64,000 nt of DNA from an uncultured Marvinbryantia sp. (GTDB lineage: Bacteria > Bacillota > Clostridia > Lachnospirales > Lachnospiraceae): contig CAKRVB010000003.1 in the NCBI GenBank assembly GCA_934408725.1, positions 65,788-129,787 on the forward strand, in the 5' to 3' direction. Of the stretch, positions 27,209 to 34,692 are shown piece by piece (within the stretch, counting starts at the first letter, position 1; every line of letters starts with the position of its first letter). The notes under the pieces were generated by a model, which was given only the letters and a program-made list of their open reading frames with translations, had not been told where the DNA came from and searched no databases. The position numbers and the translations under genes were made by a program.

Positions 27209-28312
27209 CTATGCTTCCTTTCCAAACTGATTCAGCCAGTAGATTATATAATCCTGTTCCTCATCTGTCATTCCATTATATAACGGAATAGATACCACTT
27301 CTTTTGCATACTGCTCTGTTATTGGAAGTGCCCCTTCCTTTACGTTCAGATACTGATAGGCTTCCGACAGATGTGGCGGGATTGGGTAATGAATGATGGT
27401 TCCGATCTCTTTTTCATTCAAAAATGCAATCAGTTCATCTCTGCGTTGGCAGTGAATAACAAACTGGTGCCATACCGTTGTTGCGCCTTGTCTCACCTCT
27501 GGCAGCTTCAGTAACGGATTCTGAATCTCCCGAAGATAACGTCCACAGATCTTTTCCCGTTCTTCTGTAATCTCTTTCATATGCTGCAGTCTTACTCTCA
27601 GCAGCCCTGCCTGCAGTTCATCCAGTCTGGAATTTGCTCCAACCACTTTGTTATAATACCGTTTTTCACTTCCATAGTTGCGGAATACTCTTACATCTCC
27701 TGCAATCTTCTCATCATTTGTCACGATTGCACCTGCATCACCGAAAGCCCCCAGATTCTTAGACGGGTAAAAAGAGAAGCATCCAATATCCCCAAAGGTG
27801 CCTGTCTGTGTTCCGTCAAAGCAGGCTCCATGGGACTGGGCACAGTCTTCCACCAGTCTTAAATGATATTTTTTCGCAAGTTCCACGATCTTTGTCATAT
27901 TGGAAGCCTGTCCGTAAAGATGTACCACCAGAATCGCTTTTGTCTTTTCTGTAATCTTTTCTTCGATCTTATCGGCATCTATATTATTGTATTCATCCGG
28001 CTCCACAAATACCGGGGTTGCCCCATTGATGGTGATTCCCATTACACTGGCAATGTATGTATTTCCCTGTACAATCACTTCATCCCCCTGGCCGATTCTC
28101 AGGACACGAAAAGCAATCCACAGAGCATCCAGTCCACTGGCCAGCCCTACACAATAGTCTGCCCCCAGGTACTCTGCAAACTCCTGTTCAAAACTCTTTA
28201 CTTCGTTTCCCAGAACATACCAGCCGGAACGCAGTACCTGCAGTGCCTTTTCTTCGAATTCTTTCTGGTACATTTCAAATCCACGGTCTAACCGATTCGG
28301 CATAATTTTCAT
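27209..28312 (-). CDS. DegT/DnrJ sugar aminotransferase (FdtB/QdtB-like)
   Basis: The 367-residue PLP enzyme has the VEDCAQSHGA motif and the Schiff-base lysine in FSFYPSKNLGAFGD, typical of the DegT/DnrJ/EryC1/StrS family. Next to an FdtA-like ketoisomerase it most likely aminates dTDP-3-keto-6-deoxyhexose at C3. It ends 3 bp before the GNAT gene start, and the ribosome binding site of that gene lies in its last codons. The exact sugar (Fuc3N or Qui3N) depends on the ketoisomerase and cannot be read here. Confidence 0.87.
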   Translation of the reverse strand: MKIMPNRLDRGFEMYQKEFEEKALQVLRSGWYVLGNEVKSFEQEFAEYLGADYCVGLASGLDALWIAFRVLRIGQGDEVIVQGNTYIASVMGITINGATPVFVEPDEYNNIDADKIEEKITEKTKAILVVHLYGQASNMTKIVELAKKYHLRLVEDCAQSHGACFDGTQTGTFGDIGCFSFYPSKNLGAFGDAGAIVTNDEKIAGDVRVFRNYGSEKRYYNKVVGANSRLDELQAGLLRVRLQHMKEITEEREKICGRYLREIQNPLLKLPEVRQGATTVWHQFVIHCQRRDELIAFLNEKEIGTIIHYPIPPHLSEAYQYLNVKEGALPITEQYAKEVVSIPLYNGMTDEEQDYIIYWLNQFGKEA

Positions 28313-28323
28313 AATTCTTCCCC

Positions 28324-29259
28324 TTATTCTCCGCTTTTTATTTCATTCTCATCTTCTACAATATATGTTGGACGGTTTCTTGATGCATCAAAGGTTCGCC
28401 ACAGATATCCGCCCAGGATACCAAGAGTCACCATGATGATTCCAAAACTACACAAATTAAAGATAAACAAGGTGGTCCATCCACTGACCTGTATCAGCCC
28501 CATAAGCTTACACACCAGTACAATCACACCCCAGATTACAGCCCCGATAAAAGAAATCGTGCCTATCATGGTCACCAGTGAAATCGGCAGCGTGGAAAAG
28601 CTGAACAGCGTATCTGCTACCAGCCGTATCTTTTTCTTCAGCGTCCATTTACTTGTACCGATTTCCCGCTCCAGCCGGACATATGGGATCTCTGCGGTCC
28701 GGAAACCGCTCCATAAGATCTGTCCTGTCAGGGCACTGTTTCTTTCATCCAGAGAAAGCAACACCTGGATCACCTTCCGGTCAAGCAGGTATACATCAAA
28801 CCCACCCTTTGGCATATTGGATAAAGCTGCTTTTCTCACCATCCAGTAATAGGTGTTGGCAAAAAGCTTCGTTCCGAAGCTTTCTTCCCTATCCTGTCTT
28901 ACTGCAAGCACTACATTGTTTCCCCTCTTCCAGCTCTCTACCATTTGCAGAATCAGTTCTGTCGGCTCCTGCAGATCTGCGGCTTTTACTACTGCACAGT
29001 CTCCTGTACACTTTTCCAGTCCACAGAGAATAGCTGCGTGGGATCCAAAATTCCTTGACAGGCTGACGATCTTGATATTCGGATCCTCCTGGCTTAGCTG
29101 CTTCATAACCTCATAACTCTTATCCTTTGAGCCATCATTGACCATCACAATTTCATACTCATAATCAATAACATCAATAAATTTCTTTTTCATATCTTTA
29201 TAAAGAGGAATCAGATTCTCTTCATTGTAATACACTGGTATAACGATTGATACTTTCAT
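28324..29259 (-). CDS. GtrB-type undecaprenyl-phosphate glycosyltransferase
   Basis: This 311-residue protein has SIVIPVYYNEENLIPLY, MVNDGSKDKS and VVKAADLQEP (metal site). Later come GGFDVYLLDRK and two membrane segments (about 230-255 and 265-290). This is the GtrB/ArnC/CsbB type that loads a sugar onto undecaprenyl phosphate on the cytoplasmic side. With GtrA (26129) and the YfhO-like protein (23586) it makes a full three-component glycosylation set. Its donor is probably the dTDP-amino sugar made by its immediate neighbours, from context. Confidence 0.85.
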   Translation of the reverse strand: MKVSIVIPVYYNEENLIPLYKDMKKKFIDVIDYEYEIVMVNDGSKDKSYEVMKQLSQEDPNIKIVSLSRNFGSHAAILCGLEKCTGDCAVVKAADLQEPTELILQMVESWKRGNNVVLAVRQDREESFGTKLFANTYYWMVRKAALSNMPKGGFDVYLLDRKVIQVLLSLDERNSALTGQILWSGFRTAEIPYVRLEREIGTSKWTLKKKIRLVADTLFSFSTLPISLVTMIGTISFIGAVIWGVIVLVCKLMGLIQVSGWTTLFIFNLCSFGIIMVTLGILGGYLWRTFDASRNRPTYIVEDENEIKSGE

Positions 29260-29274
29260 GTTTTCTCCATCACT

Positions 29275-29697
29275 CTATTTTTCTTTTGTATTTACGATCT
29301 GTACAAATTCATCGTAATTTCGAATATATTCTTCCGGATCATAATGTTCACTGGCCAGCACCAGTAATACGGAATCCTCACTGAAGTCATACATATCCTT
29401 CCATACCAGCTTCGGCAGATAGATACCGGTATGTGGTCTGTTTAACGAATAGACAGCCTCATTTCCTTTTCCATCCTTTACTTTTACCTTGCTGGTTCCT
29501 GCCACATTAATTAATACGAACTCACTCTTTCTATTTGCGTGCTGCCCTCTCACTACTTCTTTATCGGAACCGTAGATATAAAAAATTCGTTTTATATCAA
29601 AGGGAATATCCTGGTGACCTTCTACCACCACTAAATGTCCACGCTCATCTCCCCTTTGTGAAAACTCCAGCATATGCGCTAACTGAATTACATTCAT
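29275..29697 (-). CDS. FdtA/WxcM-like dTDP-sugar 3,4-ketoisomerase
   Basis: The 140-residue single-cupin protein has RGDERGHLVVVEG, RIFYIYG and VVRGQHANRKSEFVL, the WxcM/FdtA family signature. FdtA and QdtA convert dTDP-4-keto-6-deoxyglucose to the 3-keto sugar, the first step to Fuc3NAc or Qui3NAc. In the characterised enzymes the motif is HAH; here it is HAN, so one of the two active-site histidines is missing and the activity is not certain. It is the first gene after palindromic promoter element B and precedes GtrB and the aminotransferase. Confidence 0.75.
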   Translation of the reverse strand: MNVIQLAHMLEFSQRGDERGHLVVVEGHQDIPFDIKRIFYIYGSDKEVVRGQHANRKSEFVLINVAGTSKVKVKDGKGNEAVYSLNRPHTGIYLPKLVWKDMYDFSEDSVLLVLASEHYDPEEYIRNYDEFVQIVNTKEK

Positions 29698-29736
29698 CTC
29701 AATTCTCCCATATCACATTTTTCTCTTCATATCTAT

Positions 29737-29835
29737 CTATTATAAAATAGTTCCCTGCCATATGGCAAGGAACTACTTCTCTGATTTCTCATTCATTTCC
29801 CAGTTGTCACATCTTTGTACAGTTCTTCACTGTAC
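29737..29835. repeat. Dispersed element B (promoter/terminator plus 3' coding end)
   Basis: This is the partner of element A at 10551-10649, with 15 mismatches in 99 positions counted by eye. It covers the last codons of the nucleotidyltransferase gene (EELYKDVTTGK), its stop, and the palindromic promoter. Confidence 0.8.
29739..29775 (-). promoter_or_regulatory. Palindromic promoter/terminator, element B
   Basis: On the minus strand, TTGCCA (29763-29768), an 18-bp spacer and TATAAT (29739-29744) lie upstream of the fdtA-like gene. The palindrome TAGTTCCCTGCCAT / ATGGCAAGGAACTA (29748-29775, one mismatch) spans the -35 box and spacer. It sits 17 nt after the stop of the upstream gene, so it could terminate as well as start transcripts. 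Confidence 0.65.
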
Positions 29836-30758
29836 ACGCCGTCTTTGATCAGTTCTCGGAAGCTTTCTACTACCGCTGCTTTATCTTCTTTATAGGTCAC
29901 ACCAAACCATCTGTCTTTGGTCTCCAGTACCTTTACCGTACATTTTTTCTCTCTCAGCATGCCACCGATCAGAGTCGGAAGCAGATATTCTGCTTTCTGT
30001 GGATTAGCCGGAACAGCCAGTTCGAAAAATGTCTTGAATTCCCTTTCCAGCACTCCCATGAATGCCGGATCACTGCCCTCTTTTGCCGGAAATCCCCACA
30101 TATTCATAGACACATAGCATTCCGGATCCAGTGTGACACCATCTGCCTCTGCACCGATGTTACCATTGGCATCCACTTTCTTCACAATATTACTGGTCTC
30201 CACCACATCACTGATATGAGTATGGCCTCCTGCCACCTTACAGATTCCTCTGGTCACACCACCATTATCTGAAAGCGTATTCTTTAGAATAAATCCTGCC
30301 ATAGAAATGGCATTCTCTTCATGTTCTTCCACCAGCCAGTTATGTAACTGCCAAAATGCCTCTTTACCGTAATAGTCGTCCGCATTGATCACAATAAACG
30401 GCTCATGAATCAGATCCTTTGCTGCCAGTACCGCCTGTCCCGTTCCCCATGGCTTCTTGCGGTCTTCCGGTACTGCAAATCCATCTGGAATCGCCTGCAG
30501 ATCCTGGAACGCATAGGCTACTTCCACATCTAACTTCTTACACAATTCCTCAATTCGATTGCCAATCCGTTCCCTGAAGTCTTCCTCGATGTCCTTACGA
30601 ATCACAAATACAATCTTATTAAATCTAGCTTCGATGGCATCATGGATGGAATAATCCATGATAATCTCATCATGTAAACCGACAGGCTCCAACTGCTTGA
30701 TGCCTCCACCGAATCTTGAACCGATACCGGCTGCCATGATTAATAATGTTGTCTTCAT
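29793..30758 (-). CDS. Sugar-1-phosphate nucleotidyltransferase
   Basis: The 321-residue protein has LLIMAAGIGSRFGGGIKQLEP (nucleotide-binding GxGxRxG-like loop) and VINADDYYGKEAF (metal site). This places it with NTP_transferase proteins of the CHO/LicC-like branch rather than with RmlA. Together with the kinase at 31649 it could turn a hexosamine-1-phosphate into a UDP-sugar. It has its own promoter at 30808-30836. The C-terminus (EELYKDVTTGK) is shared with an unrelated gene at 10607, inside a DNA repeat, so the last dozen residues may be a later replacement. Confidence 0.8.
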   Translation of the reverse strand: MKTTLLIMAAGIGSRFGGGIKQLEPVGLHDEIIMDYSIHDAIEARFNKIVFVIRKDIEEDFRERIGNRIEELCKKLDVEVAYAFQDLQAIPDGFAVPEDRKKPWGTGQAVLAAKDLIHEPFIVINADDYYGKEAFWQLHNWLVEEHEENAISMAGFILKNTLSDNGGVTRGICKVAGGHTHISDVVETSNIVKKVDANGNIGAEADGVTLDPECYVSMNMWGFPAKEGSDPAFMGVLEREFKTFFELAVPANPQKAEYLLPTLIGGMLREKKCTVKVLETKDRWFGVTYKEDKAAVVESFRELIKDGVYSEELYKDVTTGK

Positions 30759-30807
30759 TCTTCACCTCATTTGTTTCTTTTTCGTTCTGTTGTATTTTGA
30801 TAAAGCT

Positions 30808-30836
30808 AGTATAACACATAGTCTCCATTTTGTCGG
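30808..30836 (-). promoter_or_regulatory. Promoter of the nucleotidyltransferase gene
   Basis: On the minus strand, CCGACA (30831-30836), a 17-bp spacer and TATACT (30808-30813) give a likely start near 30801, about 43 nt before the ATG at 30758. Confidence 0.65.
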
Positions 30837-31210
30837 CAATAGTCTGCTTTGCATCTCATTCTATACAGAATCGGACGTATACAATGGATTTGCTTCCCTG
30901 ATCGAATACACTTTTCACACCTATCAAACAATAAAATTGTATATTTCGATCCCAGTGAACCGTTTGCACGGCCACTTAGGGTTCTTCCGCAATTATCCGT
31001 TTATAGTACTTGAACAGATAAGTTTTGCAGCCAGAAGATCCTTTCCACAGCGGCCATACAATTAAGAATCTGCGATAGCAAACTCCGGTACAGTACAAGC
31101 GAGTGGATGATTTATAATAATCTCATAATTTTTGAAAATAAAATACAATTAACACCTACCACAATGTGACAGTAACATATCTGAAAGAATCCTAATATAT
31201 CTTCTCTGTC
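30837..31210. other. Gene-free stretch upstream of the nucleotidyltransferase promoter
   Basis: I see no convincing gene here. Open frames are short, without ribosome binding sites, and do not resemble a known family. No clear terminator follows the gene ending at 31211. Confidence 0.4.
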
Positions 31211-31630
31211 TTACTTCTTTATTACTTGCTCATACCTCCCGTTCCCTACAGAATACACGGTGCTGATTTTCCATTTCTTCATATGCGCCTTCATATAATT
31301 ATATATTTTCTTACAAATCACCACATCGTTTACTTCATACTTACTATTCAGCCACGCACAGATCTCCTCCACAGTTCTTTTTCCGTCATTTTTCCCCATA
31401 AATGCCACCAGTTCGCTTTCCAGTTCTTCTACCTGTCTGAGCAACATTTCCTTTCCGGAATCGTTGAGGATATAATAATCGATATATTCTTGATCGATTA
31501 CTGCATAACCCGCTAAAATAAATTTAACACGCGCTCCAGTGATATCGTCTTTTAAAACACCACACGGCTCTATACAAAAATCCACGATTAAATTTATGAT
31601 TTCTTTCTTATTAAACAAATGATCTGTCAT
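31211..31630 (-). CDS. Hypothetical protein, possible winged-helix regulator
   Basis: The protein has about 139 residues from the ATG at 31630; a GTG at 31645 is the other start. I do not recognise the family. It is soluble and charged, with a helical segment MLLRQVEELESELVAFMG in the middle. The end looks like a recognition helix and wing (NDVVICKKIYNYMKAHMKKW, then STVYSVGNGRYEQ). That would suit DNA binding, but no motif proves it. It follows the kinase gene by 18 bp and is presumably co-transcribed. Confidence 0.5.
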   Translation of the reverse strand: MTDHLFNKKEIINLIVDFCIEPCGVLKDDITGARVKFILAGYAVIDQEYIDYYILNDSGKEMLLRQVEELESELVAFMGKNDGKRTVEEICAWLNSKYEVNDVVICKKIYNYMKAHMKKWKISTVYSVGNGRYEQVIKK

Positions 31631-31648
31631 AGTTTCCCATCTCACTTT

Positions 31649-32764
31649 TTATTTCAGATATTTTCTGACAATTTTCTGCATTTGTTCCCACTTTTCTTCC
31701 ATATCTGCCACCAGCTTAAACTGTGTTCTTGCTCGATCCAGATTGTGAGTCGGATAATCTGTTTTGAAATAAGTATCGCCAGAAAGATAATCTGTCAGGA
31801 ATCTCATTCCACACTCATAGGTCATAACTTTTGCTCCCAACGGAAGACATTCGATTTCTGTATTAGTAAGAATACCGTCACATCCTTCAAGAAATCCTTT
31901 TGCATAGACATCATATAATTCCAGATCGCAGGATACCTTTGTCAGATCTTTTTCATCTTCTGCTGCCGTGCTTGCACCAAAGCGAATAGAATCCCCGAAA
32001 TCATTTACCGCCAGCCCTGGCATAACTGTATCCAGATCTATGACGCATAATCCCTTTCCGGTTGCATCATCAATCAGTACATTATTAGATTTTGTATCGT
32101 TATGTGTTACACGAAGCGGAAGCTTCTCTTCTGCTAGCAAATCACCTAATGCACAGGCTACATCATACCGATCCAGTACAAACTGAATCTCTTTCTGTAC
32201 GCATTCTGCTCGCTTGCATACATCTTCCTCTGTTGCTTTCTGGAAAGCAGCAAATCTTGCTTTGGTATCGTGAAAACCTGCAATTGTTTCATGAAGACTG
32301 TCTGCCGGAAAATCTGCCAACATCTTCTGAAAATGTCCAAATGCAATCGCACTTTCATAAAAGTCCTGTGGACTGCTCAGTTCTTCTAACGCATGCACAT
32401 CTTCAATAAAATGATAGGATCTCCAATATTCCCCATAGCTATCTACAAAGTATGGCTTTCCTGTTTTAGCGCGTACAAAATCCAGTGTTTCTCGCTGTGG
32501 ATCCCCACCTTGCTTTTGAATCTGTTCCTTCAGGTATTCCGTCACATGTAAAACATTCTCCATCAACGCTTCCGGATCTGTAAATACTCCACGGTTCATA
32601 TGCTGAAGTGAATATCTCTGCAATACCCCATTCTGTTCAAAAGTCATCATATAAGTATCATTAATATGTCCATTTCCACAGACATTGCATTCTCTAAAAA
32701 TACCGGGAATATCAAATCCGTGAATGGCCTCTTTTCTTCCTTCATCCAGTGTATTCTGGTTCAT
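31649..32764 (-). CDS. NahK-like N-acetylhexosamine 1-kinase (APH fold)
   Basis: This 371-residue phosphotransferase has QHMNRGVFTDPEALMENV, as in NahK/LnpB, then RVTHNDTKSNNVLID (catalytic loop, His-x-Asp) and CVIDLDTVMPG (Mg-binding Asp). NahK phosphorylates GlcNAc or GalNAc at C1 with ATP. The ATG at 32764 has GTGGAGG upstream and lies behind palindromic element C. With the nucleotidyltransferase at 29793 it could make UDP-HexNAc from free sugar. Other APH-family small-molecule kinases are possible, but the N-terminal signature is good. Confidence 0.8.
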   Translation of the reverse strand: MNQNTLDEGRKEAIHGFDIPGIFRECNVCGNGHINDTYMMTFEQNGVLQRYSLQHMNRGVFTDPEALMENVLHVTEYLKEQIQKQGGDPQRETLDFVRAKTGKPYFVDSYGEYWRSYHFIEDVHALEELSSPQDFYESAIAFGHFQKMLADFPADSLHETIAGFHDTKARFAAFQKATEEDVCKRAECVQKEIQFVLDRYDVACALGDLLAEEKLPLRVTHNDTKSNNVLIDDATGKGLCVIDLDTVMPGLAVNDFGDSIRFGASTAAEDEKDLTKVSCDLELYDVYAKGFLEGCDGILTNTEIECLPLGAKVMTYECGMRFLTDYLSGDTYFKTDYPTHNLDRARTQFKLVADMEEKWEQMQKIVRKYLK

Positions 32765-32787
32765 TTATTATCCTCCACTTTTTTTCT

Positions 32788-32824
32788 ATTATAAAATAGT
32801 CCCCTGCCTTATGACAAGGAACTA
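32788..32824 (-). promoter_or_regulatory. Palindromic promoter/terminator, element C
   Basis: On the minus strand, TTGTCA (32812-32817), an 18-bp spacer and TATAAT (32788-32793) are arranged as in elements A and B. The palindrome TAGTCCCCTGCC / GACAAGGAACTA (32797-32824) is less perfect. It lies 10 nt after the glmS stop and upstream of the kinase gene. Confidence 0.65.
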
Positions 32825-32834
32825 TTCCCAAATA

Positions 32835-34673
32835 TTATTCTACTGTTACACTTTTGGCCAAATTTCTTGGCTTATCTACATCCAGACCTTTCGCCACACT
32901 CACATAATATCCCATCAACTGCAATGGGATTACAGCCAGTGAAGTTGCAAACAGTGGATCTGTTTTTGGAATATACGTAACGAAATCTGCCGTATCTTCT
33001 ATGTTATAATTTCCATAACTGGTAACTCCACACAGATAAGCTCCTCGGCTTTTACATTCTACCATATTGGATAGTGTCTTCTCATAAAGGTCATTCTGAG
33101 TCAATACACCGATTACCATCGTTCCATCTTCCAACAGCGAAATCGTTCCATGTTTTAATTCTCCGGCAGCATACGCTTCTGAATGAATGTAACTAATCTC
33201 TTTCATCTTCAGACTGCCTTCCAGAGAAATCGCATAATCCAGACCTCTTCCAATAAAGAAAATATCATGTGCATTTGCCTGCTTTGCTGCAAACCACTGT
33301 ATTCTTTCCTTATCGTATAGAATCTTTTCAATCTTATCAGGAAGTTTCAACATTTCCGAAATCAGATTCTGATAACGCTCTATATTGATCATTTCACGTA
33401 CATATGCCATTTGAATAGCCATACAATAGGCTGCTATCAACTGAGTGCTGTATGCCTTCGTTGTTGCAACTGAAATTTCCGGTCCGGCTAATGTATAAAA
33501 TACCTTATCTGCTTCTCTGGCAATGGACGATCCGACCACATTCACAATGGCCAGTGTCTGAATTCCTCGTTTTTTTGCTTCTCTTAATGCAGCCAGACTA
33601 TCTGCCGTTTCTCCAGACTGACTAATAATGATTACCAGTCCATTGGGATCCAGAATCGGATTACGATATCTGAATTCTGATGCCAGTTCCACACGTACCG
33701 GAATGCGTATCAGTTCTTCAAAAATGTATTGAGCTGCTACTCCAACATGATATGCAGATCCGCATGCCACAATATATATTTGAGAAACGCTTTTGATCTC
33801 TTCTTCTGTAAGTCCGACACCACTTAAATCAATCGCATCATCTTTGATAACCGAATGCAACGTATCACGAACAGCTTTTGGCTGTTCATGAATCTCTTTC
33901 ATCATAAAATGCTCATATCCAGCCTTTTCTGCTGCTTCTGTATCCCACTTTACTTCTACCAGTTCTTTTTCGATCTCATCTCCATCCAGATTATAAAATG
34001 TAACTTTATCTTTCTGAAGACGACCAATTTCCAGATTCCCAATGTAATATACATTTCTGGTATATTTTAAAATTGCCGGCACATCAGATGCCAGATATGA
34101 CTCCTGCTCATTTACTCCAATGATCATCGGGCTGTCTTTTCTCGCCACATAAATCTCTTCCGGATATTCTTTAAACATAACCGCAAGCGCATACGATCCC
34201 CTGATACGGATCATAGCATGATTCAAGGCATCTACCGGAGTTCCAACATATTTCTTATAATAATAATCAATCAGTTTAATTGCTACCTCTGTATCTGTTG
34301 AAGAATAAAACTGATATCCTTTTCGAAGCAACTTATCCTTTAATTCCTGATAATTCTCAATAATGCCATTATGAACACCAACCACATTTCCATCATCACT
34401 GCAATGAGGATGCGCATTTTCTACGGATGGTTCTCCATGCGTTGCCCATCTGGTATGTCCTATACCACAAGTACCTTTCAGCGTACTTCCATCATTCGTC
34501 TTCTCTGCCAGAACTCTTAAGCGCCCTCTGGCCTTGATAATCTCCACTGGTTTTTCATTATCTCGCACAGCCAGGCCTGCTGAATCGTATCCTCTGTATT
34601 CCAGCTTCTCCAGACCACTTAATAAAATCGGTGCAGCTTGGTGCTCACCAGTATATCCTACTATTCCGCACAT
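32835..34673 (-). CDS. glmS: Glutamine-fructose-6-phosphate aminotransferase
   Basis: The protein has 612 residues from the ATG at 34673 (MCGIVGYTG). This start is required because Cys2 becomes the N-terminal nucleophile; GGAG lies 6 nt upstream, and the earlier in-frame start is not used. The glutaminase domain is at 1-240, with HTRWATHGEPS, and two SIS domains follow (SQSGETADS, SVATTKAYS). The C-terminus is the family-typical NLAKSVTVE. GlmS makes glucosamine-6-phosphate, the root of UDP-GlcNAc. It follows the gene ending at 34693 by 19 bp, so it is read within the polysaccharide operon. There is no room for a glmS ribozyme, and none is seen. Confidence 0.95.
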   Translation of the reverse strand: MCGIVGYTGEHQAAPILLSGLEKLEYRGYDSAGLAVRDNEKPVEIIKARGRLRVLAEKTNDGSTLKGTCGIGHTRWATHGEPSVENAHPHCSDDGNVVGVHNGIIENYQELKDKLLRKGYQFYSSTDTEVAIKLIDYYYKKYVGTPVDALNHAMIRIRGSYALAVMFKEYPEEIYVARKDSPMIIGVNEQESYLASDVPAILKYTRNVYYIGNLEIGRLQKDKVTFYNLDGDEIEKELVEVKWDTEAAEKAGYEHFMMKEIHEQPKAVRDTLHSVIKDDAIDLSGVGLTEEEIKSVSQIYIVACGSAYHVGVAAQYIFEELIRIPVRVELASEFRYRNPILDPNGLVIIISQSGETADSLAALREAKKRGIQTLAIVNVVGSSIAREADKVFYTLAGPEISVATTKAYSTQLIAAYCMAIQMAYVREMINIERYQNLISEMLKLPDKIEKILYDKERIQWFAAKQANAHDIFFIGRGLDYAISLEGSLKMKEISYIHSEAYAAGELKHGTISLLEDGTMVIGVLTQNDLYEKTLSNMVECKSRGAYLCGVTSYGNYNIEDTADFVTYIPKTDPLFATSLAVIPLQLMGYYVSVAKGLDVDKPRNLAKSVTVE

Positions 34674-34692
34674 AAAAATCTCCAATTAATAT

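Noticed and set aside
27209..29697. Assigning dTDP-Fuc3NAc specifically
   Set aside because: Fuc3N and Qui3N routes use the same families; the isomerase stereochemistry cannot be read from this sequence.
34674..34692. glmS ribozyme/riboswitch upstream of glmS
   Set aside because: Only 19 bp separate glmS from the upstream gene; there is no space for the ribozyme and none of its sequence is seen.
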